A DNA stretch of 64,000 nt from Norana najaformis (GCA_964023275.1 OZ029927.1:20636762-20700761), one strand, 5' to 3'; positions 47,650 through 59,035 are shown, counted from the first letter of the stretch. The notes: a model not told the origin generated them from the letters alone. Numbers and translations: made by a program.

Positions 47650-49466
47650 CTGCAAATCATAAACAGAGGCTGCATAAGGAAACATTACGTAATACGAGGT
47701 GACCTTCCACTTAGTACATGCCCCTACACTTGTAATCAGATAAGTGATGCTTTGCATGAAATATTTTCTACTAAACCGCAGATAATGCAATAGCAATCAA
47801 ACTTATAAGTTAGTTTGGTTAGTTATCTACACATTTGATATAGCGCCGTTTGAATGCCTCACCAAAGCGCTGCCTACTCTAGCCTAAATTATGTTAAATG
47901 TTGTTAAGAACAGAAAGTACGTCATGAAACGAAATAGTAGAAGGGTCACGCCAGTGGAGCCCAACCAACGGATTCCTATCCAGAGTTGACAGACAACAAC
48001 ATGTTCAGAGTGTCTGGACTAAGTGACGTCGATGATGTACAGCGACGACAGGTGGTATGGTCCGCGGTACACGCTAACACTACTGCCCAGCAGTTCTTCA
48101 TTGGTTGAACATGTCGCAGCCTCCCTCGAACGGCCAGGTCTTCAGTGGAATAGGTATTTGTCACCTGCCGGTCGATAGGTCACAGAGCCACTCGTGATTG
48201 ACGGTCGAGGTAATTCCAAAGACCCTCGTCGCTCCACCTCCGCCGAGACCATTACCCGACGGCGTATACAGGTTCGTAAATTTGAACCTCGACCGTAAAC
48301 CAGGAAGCCCATTCCTACTCATGCATTCACGTACACTAAGAGGAAATGCGTAGAAAATACTGTTCACAGTGTGCTTTCGGGTATGCTCGTATACTTTATA
48401 GTTATACGCATATAACGCCATTATTGTGCTAATAAGTATCAATCGATGACGTTGGCAAACCACAAACTTAAAGGAATGTCCTAGTCGGTTCTTAAGAGAT
48501 ATTCGAGCCTCCCAACTCCACTAACCAAGTACTGAACTATATTGCTAGATAATGTAAACACAAATACACTATTTAAAATTAATTTACTCTTACGATAACT
48601 TCATGTGGAATTAAATGCATGATTGCTTTTTAAATAGACAACAGATGCGCAAATACCTGAACAGGAAAACGAGCAGAACACCGACTATGAACAGCAGTGT
48701 TGTAGTAATAACAATGAGTGCAACAGTCGCCATCTTCCCTGTCAACAAATCAGCATGAACTTTCATTAGACGTCGGGTTGGTTTTTGGAATAAACTTTCT
48801 AATCAGTTTCATCTTCTCTAATAAATTTATTTAATCTAATCAATTGCATATAATCTTAGCAAGTTTATCTAGTCCACAAGTGGTACAATAGCTTGGGTTT
48901 CAGTAAACATGGATGTCTGGCATATATATATATACGTATATGCATATGTATATATATGTATATGTATATATGGAGTTCATTAGGAACAATAAATTCATCT
49001 GTAAACAATAGCTGGATATATTAAAAATGGCGGGAACATCATAATTTATTCGTTAGAAGTCGGTTTAATAGTGTAATGCAACTAGGCGATCAGGCATGAC
49101 GCTAACTCTCCATGAACATCTCTGCTGTAGTCGTCGCCGCAATACTTGTTTGTAGCTTAGAGCCCGGCATCTTTTCAAAAATATCTGTGCTTTCAAGAAA
49201 ACGCATTCAGCGAAATGGATGGCTTACATGATCTGGTGCTGTCCGAGAGATCCGGTCTCCCTAAAGGTGGCACTAGAAAAACACCAAACAAATAGATTGC
49301 GTTATTTTCTTTTAAATTAAATTAATTAAGCTGAATTGCATTCTGAGCAAGTTCTTAACGCAAATTTCCGAACACCTACTTAAAATAATATATTAATTAT
49401 TATATGTATTGACCACAAACAAATATACACACACTGCAAGGGCCGTGAAAATAAACTGCCTATTCT

Positions 49467-49551
<85 letters not shown>

Positions 49552-52500
49552 GCATGTAACAAGAAATTATGTAAATGCTTACATGACGATGTGTTTGTCA
49601 TCCAGAGAGTAAGATTTGCTGAATATGACTCTATTGCAAATAATAAATAAATAAATTGCATAGATTCATGTTTAATATAGTAAACTAATATTGAATTGCA
49701 TAATCATGCATTCGCATAAGCTGATGCCTATTTCTGAGTACTCGCCAAAGCTTAACAATTGCGCTATAAAATTTTATTATTGACAACAGCTAAAATCGCA
49801 TTGCCTCACTTCATATCACATCCCTTCACTTTACATTAAACATCGCATTACCTTATAGGACTACCAGTTCATCGCAGACCTTTTGATTTTATATTTCTTT
49901 ATCTCACTTTGATAAGAATCAGATATTTATTTCGATAACCATCGATCGTTGTTCTTGATATTCATGACATTGCTGATAAGAAAAGGTTGCTAATAAAAAA
50001 TGCTTGGGATAAGATGTATGCATCTACGGATGTATGCATGTGTGTAAAATATATTCGTGTATGGATGTATGTATGCATAAATGTATGTATGTCTGTATGT
50101 ATGCATGCATGTACGCACGTATGTATGTATGCATGTATCTTTGTATATATGTATGTATGTGTATGCATATATGTATGTACGTGCGCATGTACGTATGTAC
50201 TATGTATGCATGTGAGCATTTATATAGCGCCTTTCAATTATCTCCCTGGTTTGCACACGATACGAACTGTATGATATGTTATGCTTAAGTAGTTTATACC
50301 TTTTTGGCAGACAACGAGGATCCTGTTATTTTTGCTTTCATTACAAGGCCGTGTGTCCCAAATCCACTGGTCACTCCTCAGAGCGTTTAGACAATCGGAA
50401 TTCGTGTGATCTAGATCCGTCGACCGAAAGTATGTAAAGCTTACATCTTCCTCTAAAATCAAGCATCGAAATACAGGCTACCCATAAGACCATGAAATAC
50501 TGGCTAACCATAAACCATAACCATGTCATCGTGTCTATAAGAAGCGTTGGATAATTCACAGTAGGCCAAGGACTGTGAATTATCCTACGATTCTTATAGG
50601 CACTATGGGATCATTCTACCTGTCATCCAGTGTCATCGAACGATACCTCTAAAAAGCAATATGAATATTCAGATGTATATGTACATACGGTCTCATACAT
50701 ATGGTCTATTCGGTAGCACGGTCAGTATGTGATCTAACGATTGCAGGTTCGAGCCCTCTGAGCGGACTCTGTGCAATGACCCTCGACAAGCTGTTTATGC
50801 ACATGAATTTCTGTCACCGGACAGATATATATTTAGTAGTTATAGGAAGTAAACGGTAAGTCCTGATATTCCGTGTCCAGGACAATGTAATTCGTTAAAT
50901 GCCGGCTCAAAGGCCAAAGAAAAGGAACTTAGCAGATCACACTACATTAAAGACTATTTTATTAATCTTAATCGTAATACTCAAAATTTCTCAAGCACTA
51001 CTCAAAGCTAATCGCAGGGCACCAGCTTATTCACGAGCACTGCATCAAGCCATCGGGACTGTCCAGAGATATCGTAGGAGGTGCAAGATCCGATTGCCAG
51101 GAGACAAAAGAGAGAAGGAGATAGACGAGCTGTAACAGCGCGGGCTGTGTTTAGCTAGTATGAAACAAGAGGGTAACGGATTGAATGGAGAAAGGTAAGA
51201 TTTCTTGAAGAGGTGAGACTTCAGTTTTGAATGGAAATTTTCGATGGAAGTTTGGAGTGAAAATTTTGATTTGATTTTTGTGTGTGGATGTTTTGAATGG
51301 AAGCTTTGAATGGAAGTTTGATTTTGAATGAAAATTTTCGATGGAAGTTTGGAGTGGAAATTTTGGATTTGTTTTTTCGGGTGAATTTGTTTTTTAGAGT
51401 GTCATTTTTGAATGGAAGCTTTGAATCAACTGTCTGAAGAGTGATAGAAAGTTGCCTGTGTTAAAAAGTATTGATTTTGATTGATTTACCGTTATCCCAT
51501 TTCCATTTCGTTTGACGAAGTCCAACCCAGAAACTCTCGTTTTTAATGAAGTTGTACCGAGAGAAACTGTCCATGACATCACAGGATGTTGCTAAGTCGC
51601 CGCCGCTTCTCAGGCAAAAGTTCCTCGCATTGTACCAAGACAAAGTATGTTTATATGGAATGTAGCATTTATTCGATTGGTTTTTTATGCTATAGAAAGG
51701 CCTGTAATTTTTGAAACATTCTCTTTCCTTGTCCTCACATAGGTCTGCAAGCGTCATATTATCTACAGCAAAACAAAGCAGACAAAAATAAGCCTCTGCA
51801 AACATCAAATCAAGATGACAAATAGGGATTCATTGAATGATGTACACCATCGACATCCTTTCCAGTATTTTTAAAGCTTGCTTAGCATTTCTCAATTTGA
51901 TAAAAGATCATAGAATGAGCTGCTGTTATGTTGAAACACTAAATGAAGAAACCTTTTGACCAGATCGGGTTCAGTTCTACCTTAGAAAGTTTGGGTTAGC
52001 TGGGTAGGATTAACCACTCGGTAGTTACAATGTAAGCTATTCATGGGAGCAGGGGCCCGGGAACCATGGCGCAGAGTTTTGGCTCTGTAACGCCGAGGCA
52101 GGAGCATGCTCACACAACGTTTTTGGACAACGGCGATATCTACCTATTCTTATAGATTATATTGGATATAATGTATATTTTATCCACCTTAGGGGCTGTA
52201 CTTGGCTGAGGTTAGCTCAAACAACTTTTAAACACTTCCGTGGCCACTGCATGGGAGCCCCAGTCGCACTGCATATGGGACGATTGGATGTCGTGAGGAC
52301 GTACCATAATTAAGGTGCAGCTGGTTGCGCGGTTGAGTTTTAAATTTCTCAAGAGAGTAATGTTATAAATTCTTTTTAAAACTGGAAACAACTGATCTGT
52401 TAATATGAACATGGCATACAGGCAGCGGCGGATTTAGCTTTGGGGCGGAGGGGAGCGGTTCACCCCTGCCCTTTTGTTTTTATGCCGGTGCCCCTCAGTT

Positions 52501-53306
52501 TAGACCAGTGCATGATGGACTGCCAGAATGTGGCGCCACTCTGGAAATGTCCTTGCCCCACGCAAGCAATGCTGGAGCCGCCACTGCTTACAGGTGATTT
52601 GATGAATTCTCTTAGTTTTTGTCACTGCAGACAAATTCTCACTTCAGTCGGGGCCCTGTCTGCGGAGGGTCCCATGCAATTGAATAATTTGCATACTGTT
52701 TAACCTGACTCTGAGGGTTAGGGTTAGCAACTTGCAGGCTAAGTCTCGATATAAGATAGGTGTATGAATGAAATTGCTTACCATTATACTCGCAGATGAA
52801 ATTGTGTTCTTCACGAGAAGTGCTACTATTTTCCAGGGTCATAGTTGACGTCTGTATGTATCCGTATCCGGAGCCATTTTTCTCCGAAGCTATAAATAGA
52901 CATATGCTATAAAATAATCTACGCTATAATTAAACATGTATTGTATTGTATTTTATAACTTATATAGCGCTTCTTACAGAACAAAGTATTCAGAGACGTC
53001 AAAGCATGAGAACCGCGGGGAAAGAAGAACGTCTTTTAAAAACGAGCTGACTGAACTTCATCACCAACAGTGACCCTTGCACGAAACGATAACGGAAGTC
53101 CATTCCGTATAGATGGGCCAACAACAGCAAAAGCCCTCTGCTGCGCAATGGGGGACTTAACATAAGGAACAAATAGAAACAGACGACCTAGAGAACGTAG
53201 GGGACGGGATGAAGCACTGGAGTCTGAAGGCCGAATAAGATCATAAAGATATTTTGGAACCTGACTTATGCGAGCTCTAAATACCAGAGACACTTGTTCA
53301 AAATGA

Positions 53307-53337
<31 letters not shown>

Positions 53338-54346
53338 TCCGGAGAATTTCTTAAATCCTTAGGGATCATGTATACCTGGGGTAAACTAATAATAATCCTT
53401 AGACCTTAGACCTTAGTCCCTCCACGTGCTGGCGCACATTGGGCGATACAGGTTCTCCATCCTTCTCTGTCCTGAGCAGCTCTGGCAGCCTCCTCCCACG
53501 TCAGTCCTCCATCTGTGAGGTCTTTTGTGATCGTGTTCTTCCAGCTCTTTTTTGGTCTTCCTCTCTTCCTTCTCCACCCGCCTGGGGCCCAGTCCATTGC
53601 CTGCTTCGGGATTCTGTCCTCATCCATGCGGTGCAGGTGTCCCAACCATCGCAGTCTTGCTCTCTTCATCATCTCTTCAATTCTCTCCATTCCCGTTCTT
53701 CTCCTGATCTCCTCATTCCTCACCATGTCTCTCCACGTGACTCCCAAGATCTTTCGCTGCCAGCGGTGATGTGCTGCCTCCATTCTCTTCAGGTTTGCAA
53801 CTGTCATCGGCCAAGTCTCGGAGCTGTATAGCAGGGTAGATAGGACTATGGCCTTGTATAGTCTTATTTTGATGTGTAGGCTTAGTCCCTTGTTTCTCCA
53901 TATGTTACCTAGTTTTCCAAACACCGCGCTGGCCTTTCCTAGCCTGCATCTGACCTCCTCGTCGCAGCTACCATCCCTTGTGATGACGCTTCCCAGGTAA
54001 CCGAAGTCTTCGACCTCGTCAATCGGCTCTCCTCCAGCCTTTATCTCCTGTGTCGTCTCCCAGTGCCCGACTCTCATGAATTTTGATTTAGCGGCGTTTA
54101 TCCTTAGTCCAGCATTTCCGGCCTCTGCTTCCACTCTCTTGGTGAGTTCGATCATCCCATTCCATGTATTGTCAAGGAGCGCGATGCCGTCTGCAAAGTC
54201 CAGGTCGGCCAGCCTCTTGTCATCTCCCCACTCCAATCCATAGATCTCTTCCCTCGTGCTTCTTCTCTGGACCTAGTCCATAACCAACAGGAATAGCAGC
54301 GGTGACAGTACACACCCCTGGCGCACCCCGGTGACAATATAGAACC

Positions 54347-54416
<70 letters not shown>

Positions 54417-54955
54417 TATAACAATGATGCTGATGATGATGATTGATGATGATGATGATGATGATGATAATAATAATAATAACCCGTACCCTCCGTGTTA
54501 CAAGTTGAGCACTCTATCCAGTCGGCTACCATGCACTGTGCAGTTTGATAGCGGCGCCGTAGAAGCCATCGGATTAAATTAGAATGGATTAGGATGGATT
54601 AGAAGGCATTAACACAATAGAAACTTACCAAACCGGTAACTGGTAAGCCGAGAACCATTCAGCCATTGCCATTCGTGATTTAGGTTCGTTTTCGCCCCCA
54701 ACCAGACATCGTATTCAAAGACACCCTTAGTTTGCAAGAAGTTGCTCAGAAGAAACTGGTCATACGGAGTCTTTATTATGGGCAGCCTCATTCCTCGCTT
54801 GCTGCACAGATCATGGGCCTCTGTCCAGGTATGAAGCAGTGATCTGTTGGCAGTAGGGAACTGAAATTGTTCGTCACTATCGCTTTGAAATCTCCCCTTG
54901 CTTTGATCCACACCAGAAATCGCTCGAAGAGAAAATAGCAGCACAGCAAAACAAC
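46326..54955 (-). CDS. opposite-strand two-CTLD receptor with a long signalling tail
   Basis: Minus-strand exons: 54955-54629 (CTLD1a), 52889-52782 (1b), 51762-51490 (2a), 50452-50300 (2b), 49272-49228 (linker), 48738-48657 (membrane helix) and 47649-46326 (tail). All introns are GT-AG, phase 1 except the last (phase 2), exactly the plan of the plus-strand family, so they share an ancestor. The first seen exon starts in phase 1 with the end of a hydrophobic leader; the ATG exon was not found. There is no Thr-rich stalk. The ~440-residue tail differs wholly from the array tails and carries ITIM-like SSYLEV, YLQP and two YVNG motifs. All recognised exons are open, so this is the best candidate for a working receptor in the window. 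Confidence 0.8.
48657..48738 (-). CDS. minus-strand gene: transmembrane exon
   Basis: GKMATVALIVITTTLLFIVG then VLLVFLFR; a single helix, phase 1 in and phase 2 out, as in the array genes. Confidence 0.8.
49228..49272 (-). CDS. minus-strand gene: 45-nt linker exon
   Basis: VPPLGRPDLSDSTRS, between TTTTTCTAG and ATCAT|GTAAGCC, phase 1 both ends. It occupies the place of the Thr-rich stalk exon of the array genes. Found by splice-site and phase logic only. Confidence 0.5.
49468..49550 (+). repeat. compound (GTA)n(ATA)n microsatellite
   Basis: About 14 TAG/GTA units followed by about 14 ATA units. The open frames it makes on both strands are artefacts. Confidence 0.95.
50010..50222 (+). repeat. 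(ATGT)n microsatellite ending in TATAGCGCC
   Basis: Imperfect ATGT run, then TTTATATAGCGCCTTTC, the same pairing as in the array introns. Confidence 0.9.
50300..50452 (-). CDS. minus-strand gene: second half of CTLD2
   Basis: EEDVSFTYFRSTD, NSDCLNALRSDQWIWD and RILVVCQK; the ending matches YAFVCQT of unit 1. The NW of the fold is replaced. Confidence 0.8.
50700..50870 (+). mobile_element. tRNA-like SINE head
   Basis: Box A-like GGTAGCACGGTCAG and box B GGTTCGAGCCC about 30 bases apart, spaced as in a tRNA, followed by unrelated sequence. Not a functional tRNA: no closed acceptor stem is seen. Confidence 0.5.
50965..51240 (+). repeat. dispersed repeat X, copy 2
   Basis: AATCGTAATACTCAAAATTT, then GGCACCAGCTTATTCACGAG, then GGTAAGATTTCTTGAAGAGG; matches copies near 39410 and 56272 over most of its length. 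Confidence 0.65.
51216..51427 (+). repeat. degenerate short-period tandem repeat
   Basis: Repeated GAATGGAAG(C/T)TTTGAATG and TTTCGATGGAAGTTTGGAGT blocks with a loose period near 40-100 bp, next to the donor of the 51490 exon. Confidence 0.6.
51490..51762 (-). CDS. minus-strand gene: first half of CTLD2
   Basis: Begins with an extra N-terminal stretch, NMTLADLCEDKERECF, then NKCYIPYKHTLSWYNARNF, CLRSGGDLATSC and FWVGLRQTKWKWDN. Very close in layout to exon 4 of units 1 and 3. Confidence 0.85.
52423..52586. mobile_element. hAT-type MITE
   Basis: 164 bp with terminal inverted repeats CAGCGGCGGATTTAG and CTGGAGCCGCCACTG (11 of 15 pairing), flanked by near-identical 8-bp duplications CATACAGG and CTTACAGG. 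No coding capacity. The 8-bp duplication and CAG-type ends fit the hAT superfamily. Lies in an intron of the minus-strand receptor. Confidence 0.75.
52782..52889 (-). CDS. minus-strand gene: second half of CTLD1
   Basis: ASEKNGSGYGYIQTSTM then REEHNFICEYN; the FICEYN end matches YICEYS of the array copies. Confidence 0.75.
52930..53300 (-). mobile_element. L2/CR1-type LINE 3' fragment
   Basis: Minus-strand frame: PKYLYDLIRPSD, RPLRSLGRLFLFVPYVKS, QQRAFAVVGPSIRNGLPLS. This is the well-known C-terminal pattern (YL..L, lRS...L.vP, G.raF....P..WN.LP) of L2/CR1-like reverse transcriptases. Ends in a (TACAA)n tail. Confidence 0.75.
53307..53336 (+). repeat. (ATT)n microsatellite
   Basis: Ten ATT units between the two LINE fragments. 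Confidence 0.9.
53406..54346 (-). mobile_element. non-LTR retrotransposon reverse transcriptase, dead
   Basis: Starts with TGVRQGCVLSPLLFLLVMD, a stop, then 276 open codons with LDFADGIALL, AGLRINAAKSKFMRVG, GYLGSVITRDGS, RLYKAIVLSTLLYSSETWP, KILGVTWRDMVRNEEIRRR, WLGHLHRMDEDRIP and GRPKKSWKNTITKDL. The catalytic YADD/FADD is FADG, and the endonuclease half is missing. A truncated, inactive LINE (probably RTE- or CR1-like) in the first recognised intron of the minus-strand receptor, in the same direction. Confidence 0.85.
54346..54480 (+). repeat. (AAT)n and (GAT)n microsatellites
   Basis: About 24 AAT units, then GATGAT runs and a short AAT run. Confidence 0.95.
54481..54545 (-). mobile_element. 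truncated tRNA-like SINE head
   Basis: Minus strand GGTAGCCGACTGGATAGAG (box A-like), then ACACGGAGGGTACGGG where box B would start, cut off by the microsatellite. Confidence 0.45.
54629..54955 (-). CDS. minus-strand gene: leader end and first half of CTLD1
   Basis: After acceptor TTGAATTAG: CFAVLLFSLRAISG (hydrophobic leader end), FQFPTANRSLLHTWTEAHD, LCSKRGMRLPIIKT, DVWLGAKTNLNHEWQWLNGS. A typical CTLD with WLGA and WQWLNG. Phase 1 at both ends. Confidence 0.85.
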
Positions 54956-55085
54956 CTAATTCAAAGAGAAATAAAGACGTTCAGTTTCAGTTGAAACATA
55001 TGCAGATTATTCAAATATTGAATAACTGTATATCGAATCGCATTGCATTGTATTTAATTGTATTGTATTGCATTATATCGAAACT

Positions 55086-55357
55086 GTACATGGTTCTCGA
55101 AGTGTACATGGTTCTCGAAGTGTACATGGTTCTCGAAGTGTACATGGTTCTCGAAGTGTACATGGTTCTCGAAGTGTACATGGTTCTCGAAGTGTACATG
55201 GTTCTCGAAGTGTACATGGTTCTCGAAGTGTACATGGTTCTCGAAGTGTACATGGTTCTCGAAGTGTACATGGTTCTCGAAGTGTACATGGTTCTCGAAG
55301 TGTACATGGTTCTCGAAGTGTACATGGTTCTCCAAGTATCCGTACATGGTTATCGTG
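55086..55357. repeat. 18-bp minisatellite, 14 copies
   Basis: Thirteen perfect units GTACATGGTTCTCGAAGT, a fourteenth with one change at 55320-55337, then a decayed fifteenth. Each holds TTCTCGAA, an inverted TTCnnGAA pair as in heat-shock elements. Since 18 is a multiple of three and the unit has no stop in most frames, it opens long frames on both strands; these are not genes. Confidence 0.95.
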
Positions 55358-56740
55358 TCTTAAACTCAGCTCAAAATGTCTCCTTTTATCTGCGTGAAGT
55401 GAAGAAGTTCGAAAATACAGAAAGCATCGGACTTGTTGACTACAACCTTCTATTAATTATCAGAGCGTTATTTATATTATACGTTTTCTGATAACTCCAG
55501 TATTTAAGAAGAAGAAGTAGACTTTGCCCCTTTATTAGAAAATTCAAATATGTAGTGAGTTCATTTACAGCATGGTTGTTTTCTAGCTGCCATTTTATTA
55601 TACTTCGGTAGTCCTACTTAGACAAAGATCCTTTAAAATGTATTCTGCACCAAATCCGATGCACGGTTAAGCGATGACATTACGTGACTCGTTGCCAGAT
55701 TGTTAGGCTTGACTGGCGTTTAAGGCCATTCGTGCAAGCTCATTCAGAGCTTAACGGTTGACTGCATCACAGTTTTCGGCGAAAAGGCCGAACAATGAGC
55801 CGAATTCTGAGACTTATCTTTCGACTTTGTAACTGAACGAAGGTTTCCTTTTAGGGATTTTTATGAAAAACTTGCTTCATCTTGACATCATTATAAATTT
55901 TACACAGACAGACAGACAAACAGGCAGGCAGACAGACAGACAGAGACAGAGAAAGAGAGATCTCTCTCTATGGCCATAACACTCTTCTGCCTTGTATGTA
56001 GGTGTGTTTGTTATGTGTGAACGTAAATGTGTATGTATGCATATACGTATGTATGTATGCATGTATATATGCATTATTATTATTATTATTATTATAATGG
56101 AACCTAGGATAACTGTCCCGTTGCATCAGTGTGTATATTTGGACCTGCGCTTCGTCGAATGTATGTGACGATGGGTCGACCATCTTATTATTATTATTAT
56201 TATTTTAAAAACTAATATATACGAACTGATAACTGCAGAAGTTACATGTATGGGCCTATCCATATATTCATCATAATCGTAATAGTAAACCCAAAAATTT
56301 CTAAAACGCTACTTTAATAGTTAAGCGCATGACACTAGCTTATCACGAGCGCTGCCTCAAGTCAGAGGGGTTGTCCAGCGATATCGCTCGAAGTGCACGA
56401 TCCTACTGCCGCTTGAGACCAGAGAGGAACGTAGACAGAGGATATTTAGCATATTCCCAGAGCGCTACGTCAAGTTAAGGAGGTAGTCCAGAAATTCCTT
56501 ATGAAGATTAATATCTGATTACCGGGATACCAAAGAGGGAAAGCGATAGAGAAGCTGTGACGGTTAGTTGCATTACGGCTGAGAAAAATGGAAAGGCGGC
56601 GAATTAGATGGATCAAGGCAAGATTTCTCGAAGAGGGGAGTGGGTCTTTAGCACTGAATGAAAAATCTGAGAAGTGACTCATGGAGAGCTCTAACCAAGT
56701 GATGCTGGGTGAACGATAGGACGGGTAAAGGAAAGGAGAA
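55358..56740. other. non-coding stretch upstream of the minus-strand receptor
   Basis: No gene seen. Contains a (CAGA)n run at 55903-55945, short (ATT)n runs at 56073 and 56187, and repeat X copy 3. The missing leader exon of the minus-strand gene should lie here or beyond, but I could not identify it. Confidence 0.6.
56272..56690 (+). repeat. dispersed repeat X, copy 3
   Basis: TAATCGTAATAGTAAACCC, CACTAGCTTATCACGAGCG and GGCAAGATTTCTCGAAGAGG match copies 1 and 2. The longest copy. Confidence 0.65.
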
Positions 56741-56744
56741 AGTA

Positions 56745-57202
56745 TGCATAAATGTATGTATGTATGCATGTATGTTTGCATGGACGTGTATGTATGGATG
56801 TCTATCACACTGTCTGTATATATATATATGTATGTCTGTTTGTCTGTCTGCCTGTATGTATGTATGTATGTATGTATGTATGTTTGTTTGTCTGTCTGTC
56901 TGCATGTATGTATGCATGTATGTCTGTCTGTGTGTATGTATGCATGAATGTCTGTTTGTATGTATGTATGTATGTGTGTATGTGTATGTATGTATGTATG
57001 TATGTATGTATGCATGTATGTCTGTCTGTGTGTATGTATGCATGTATGTATGTTTGTATGTATGTATGTATGTGTGTATATGTATGTATGTATGTATGCA
57101 TGTATGTCTGTCTGCATGTATGTATGTATGTATGTATGCATGTATGTCTGTCTGTGTGTATGTATGTCTGTTTGTCTGTCTGTCTGTATGCATGTATGTA
57201 TG

Positions 57203-57236
<34 letters not shown>

Positions 57237-57337
57237 TGTATGTATGTATGTATGTATGTATGTATGTATGTATGTATGTATGTATGTATGTATGTATGTA
57301 TGTATGTATGTATGTATGTATGTATGTATGTATGTAT
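56745..57337 (+). repeat. large (ATGT)n array with CTGT variants
   Basis: Almost 600 bp of TATG/TCTG/TGTG tetramers, becoming a nearly perfect TATG run after 57185. All six frames are open over much of it; none is a gene. Confidence 0.95.
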
Positions 57338-58320
57338 TCACCGAATTCAGTTGGAAGAAATACCTGAAAGTCTATCCATGACTATGAGCTATAGCAGAAT
57401 AGTTTTTTCGTATAGATAACCTGTTACAGTTTGAAGAAATCTCGCCATGCGCGCAACGCAAATCACAATTTCCGAATCTCAAGTTTGATACGAGAAAAAT
57501 AACTACTATGTGCAAGTACGATAACTGAATTTGATGTTCTTTTAAGTAAGTCGTCGATTCTCAGATGAAGCGTCGTTTTATAGGTGCAACTTTTACGTAG
57601 TCCTTGGTAGAAGTGTTTCTCTGTAATTCAACACCGTATGCGGAAGTGCCTACTAAAGAAATTCATGTCTTATACATATTCCCTCAAGCCCACGTATTAT
57701 CCTTAATGACTCTTTCATGAACGGCCGGCTAAAAACGGCTAGAGACTTTGCACTTCACTGAATTCATCGCCTATAAACCCACATAACCTCACAACCCATG
57801 AAATTAATTTTGAAGTAACTTATTCACGGAATCATAATATGTAAATGAAACATTATAAAGCTATATGTATTATTACCCCACACACAATAAGCATAACCAT
57901 GTCATTGCTTCCTTTTACTGAAGCATCGTGAGTCAGACCGGATCATACAGGCCTATCCTTTACTCAGAAAGTAAACGGTCACGGCAGGTTGGCAGTAAGT
58001 CGAGCGAATCTTCACGGTGAGAGTAATATGAGATCGCATTTATTGATAAAACACCTCAACCATAAGATGAAACTTTTATTTGATCACTACACGAACATGT
58101 GCTATTGTTATTTTAAAAGAGTTTTGCTGACCCTGCAGTGACCAATCTGGAATTCGAAATATATGTGTATGTGTAATTTTGTAATTTGTAATCAGAAATT
58201 TATACAGCACCTCTTCAAGAGCAATTAACCAGAGATGCTCCCTGCGCTTCCTAAACGATGTTAGATATCAGACAAATCAGAACATTTGTCCGTTTGTCAG
58301 CATTGCTCAGATAACCAGAA
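57338..58320. other. stretch with no recognised feature
   Basis: Ordinary AT-rich sequence; no long open frame and no repeat recognised. Confidence 0.5.
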
Positions 58321-58327
58321 GAGTCAC

Positions 58328-58450
58328 CAGTGGTAAGCTCGCGCATACACGCAGAGCCCAACCAACAGATTCGCAACTAGAGTTGAAAGATGACAGCATG
58401 TTCAGAGTTTCTGAAGCAAGTAGCATAGAGGATGAAGAAGAACAATGGGC
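58328..58450 (+). repeat. dispersed repeat Y (partner at 47945-48045)
   Basis: GAGCCCAACCAACAGATTC, AGAGTTGA and CATGTTCAGAGT are shared in order with 47945-48045 in the last intron of the minus-strand gene. Type not recognised. Confidence 0.55.
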
Positions 58451-58469
58451 GTTGTGATCAGCCGCCGAT

Positions 58470-58800
58470 GTCTCACGGGTGTCTTACCGTCATTAAAGGC
58501 GCTAGATCAACGTCACTGGTCTTTCACTCAAAACTGAAAACATTCATCTTCCACAAATCCTATCCTGATTCTTCCCTTTCCCCTTAGCTCACTTTCTGGT
58601 TCAATTCCAAACACTATCCACCATAGCCATCTGATTGTCTGCTGTCTGGCTCTTAGATCTTGAATTGGAACCAAAGCCCACATTATCTGCCTATCGATTT
58701 TGTTTTGACTGAGCGCCTATGAATAAGCTGGTTTCCTGACTTAGCTTTCGTGGGGCGCTGTAGACATCTCGAGCTCACGATTACGATTATTTTTGCGACT
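58470..58800 (+). mobile_element. LINE 3' fragment
   Basis: FHSKLKTFIFHKSYPDSS is the usual end of L2/CR1-like reverse transcriptases (FKxxLKTxLF). Ends GGGGCGCTGTAGACAT...ACGATTACGATTA, like the insertion at 12143-12387. Confidence 0.6.
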
Positions 58801-59035
58801 ATACCAACTTTCTTGGAACAGACGTGACACCAAGCGAATGCAGTTTCACTGAAATCCTCTAACTGAACCAGCCTAACCTTTGCTCATAGACCTCACAAGC
58901 TCCGTAGAAATTCGAGCAAGAATTGCACTCGCTATATTTGAACCCCGTATTTCCTTAAACCCTGACTACAGTCCATATTAAAAATGCGCATTAATAGTCA
59001 TAAACAAAATTATCAGTCGGCTGTGGGCGAAATTG

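Noticed and set aside
50700..50770. Possible tRNA gene
   Set aside because: Box A- and B-like words are present, but no acceptor-stem pairing or clear anticodon loop; reported as a SINE head.
53439..53831. Plus-strand open frame of 130 codons
   Set aside because: Antisense shadow of the LINE reverse transcriptase, which has clear conserved blocks on the minus strand.
54991..55491. Open frame of 166 codons with a repeated VLEVYM hexapeptide, plus long open frames in other frames
   Set aside because: Produced by the 18-bp minisatellite, whose length is a multiple of three; open in several frames at once, with no flanking splice or domain support.
56470..57419. Open frames of up to 236 codons rich in MYVC or HTYI
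   Set aside because: They are translations of the (ATGT)n array and are open in all frames.
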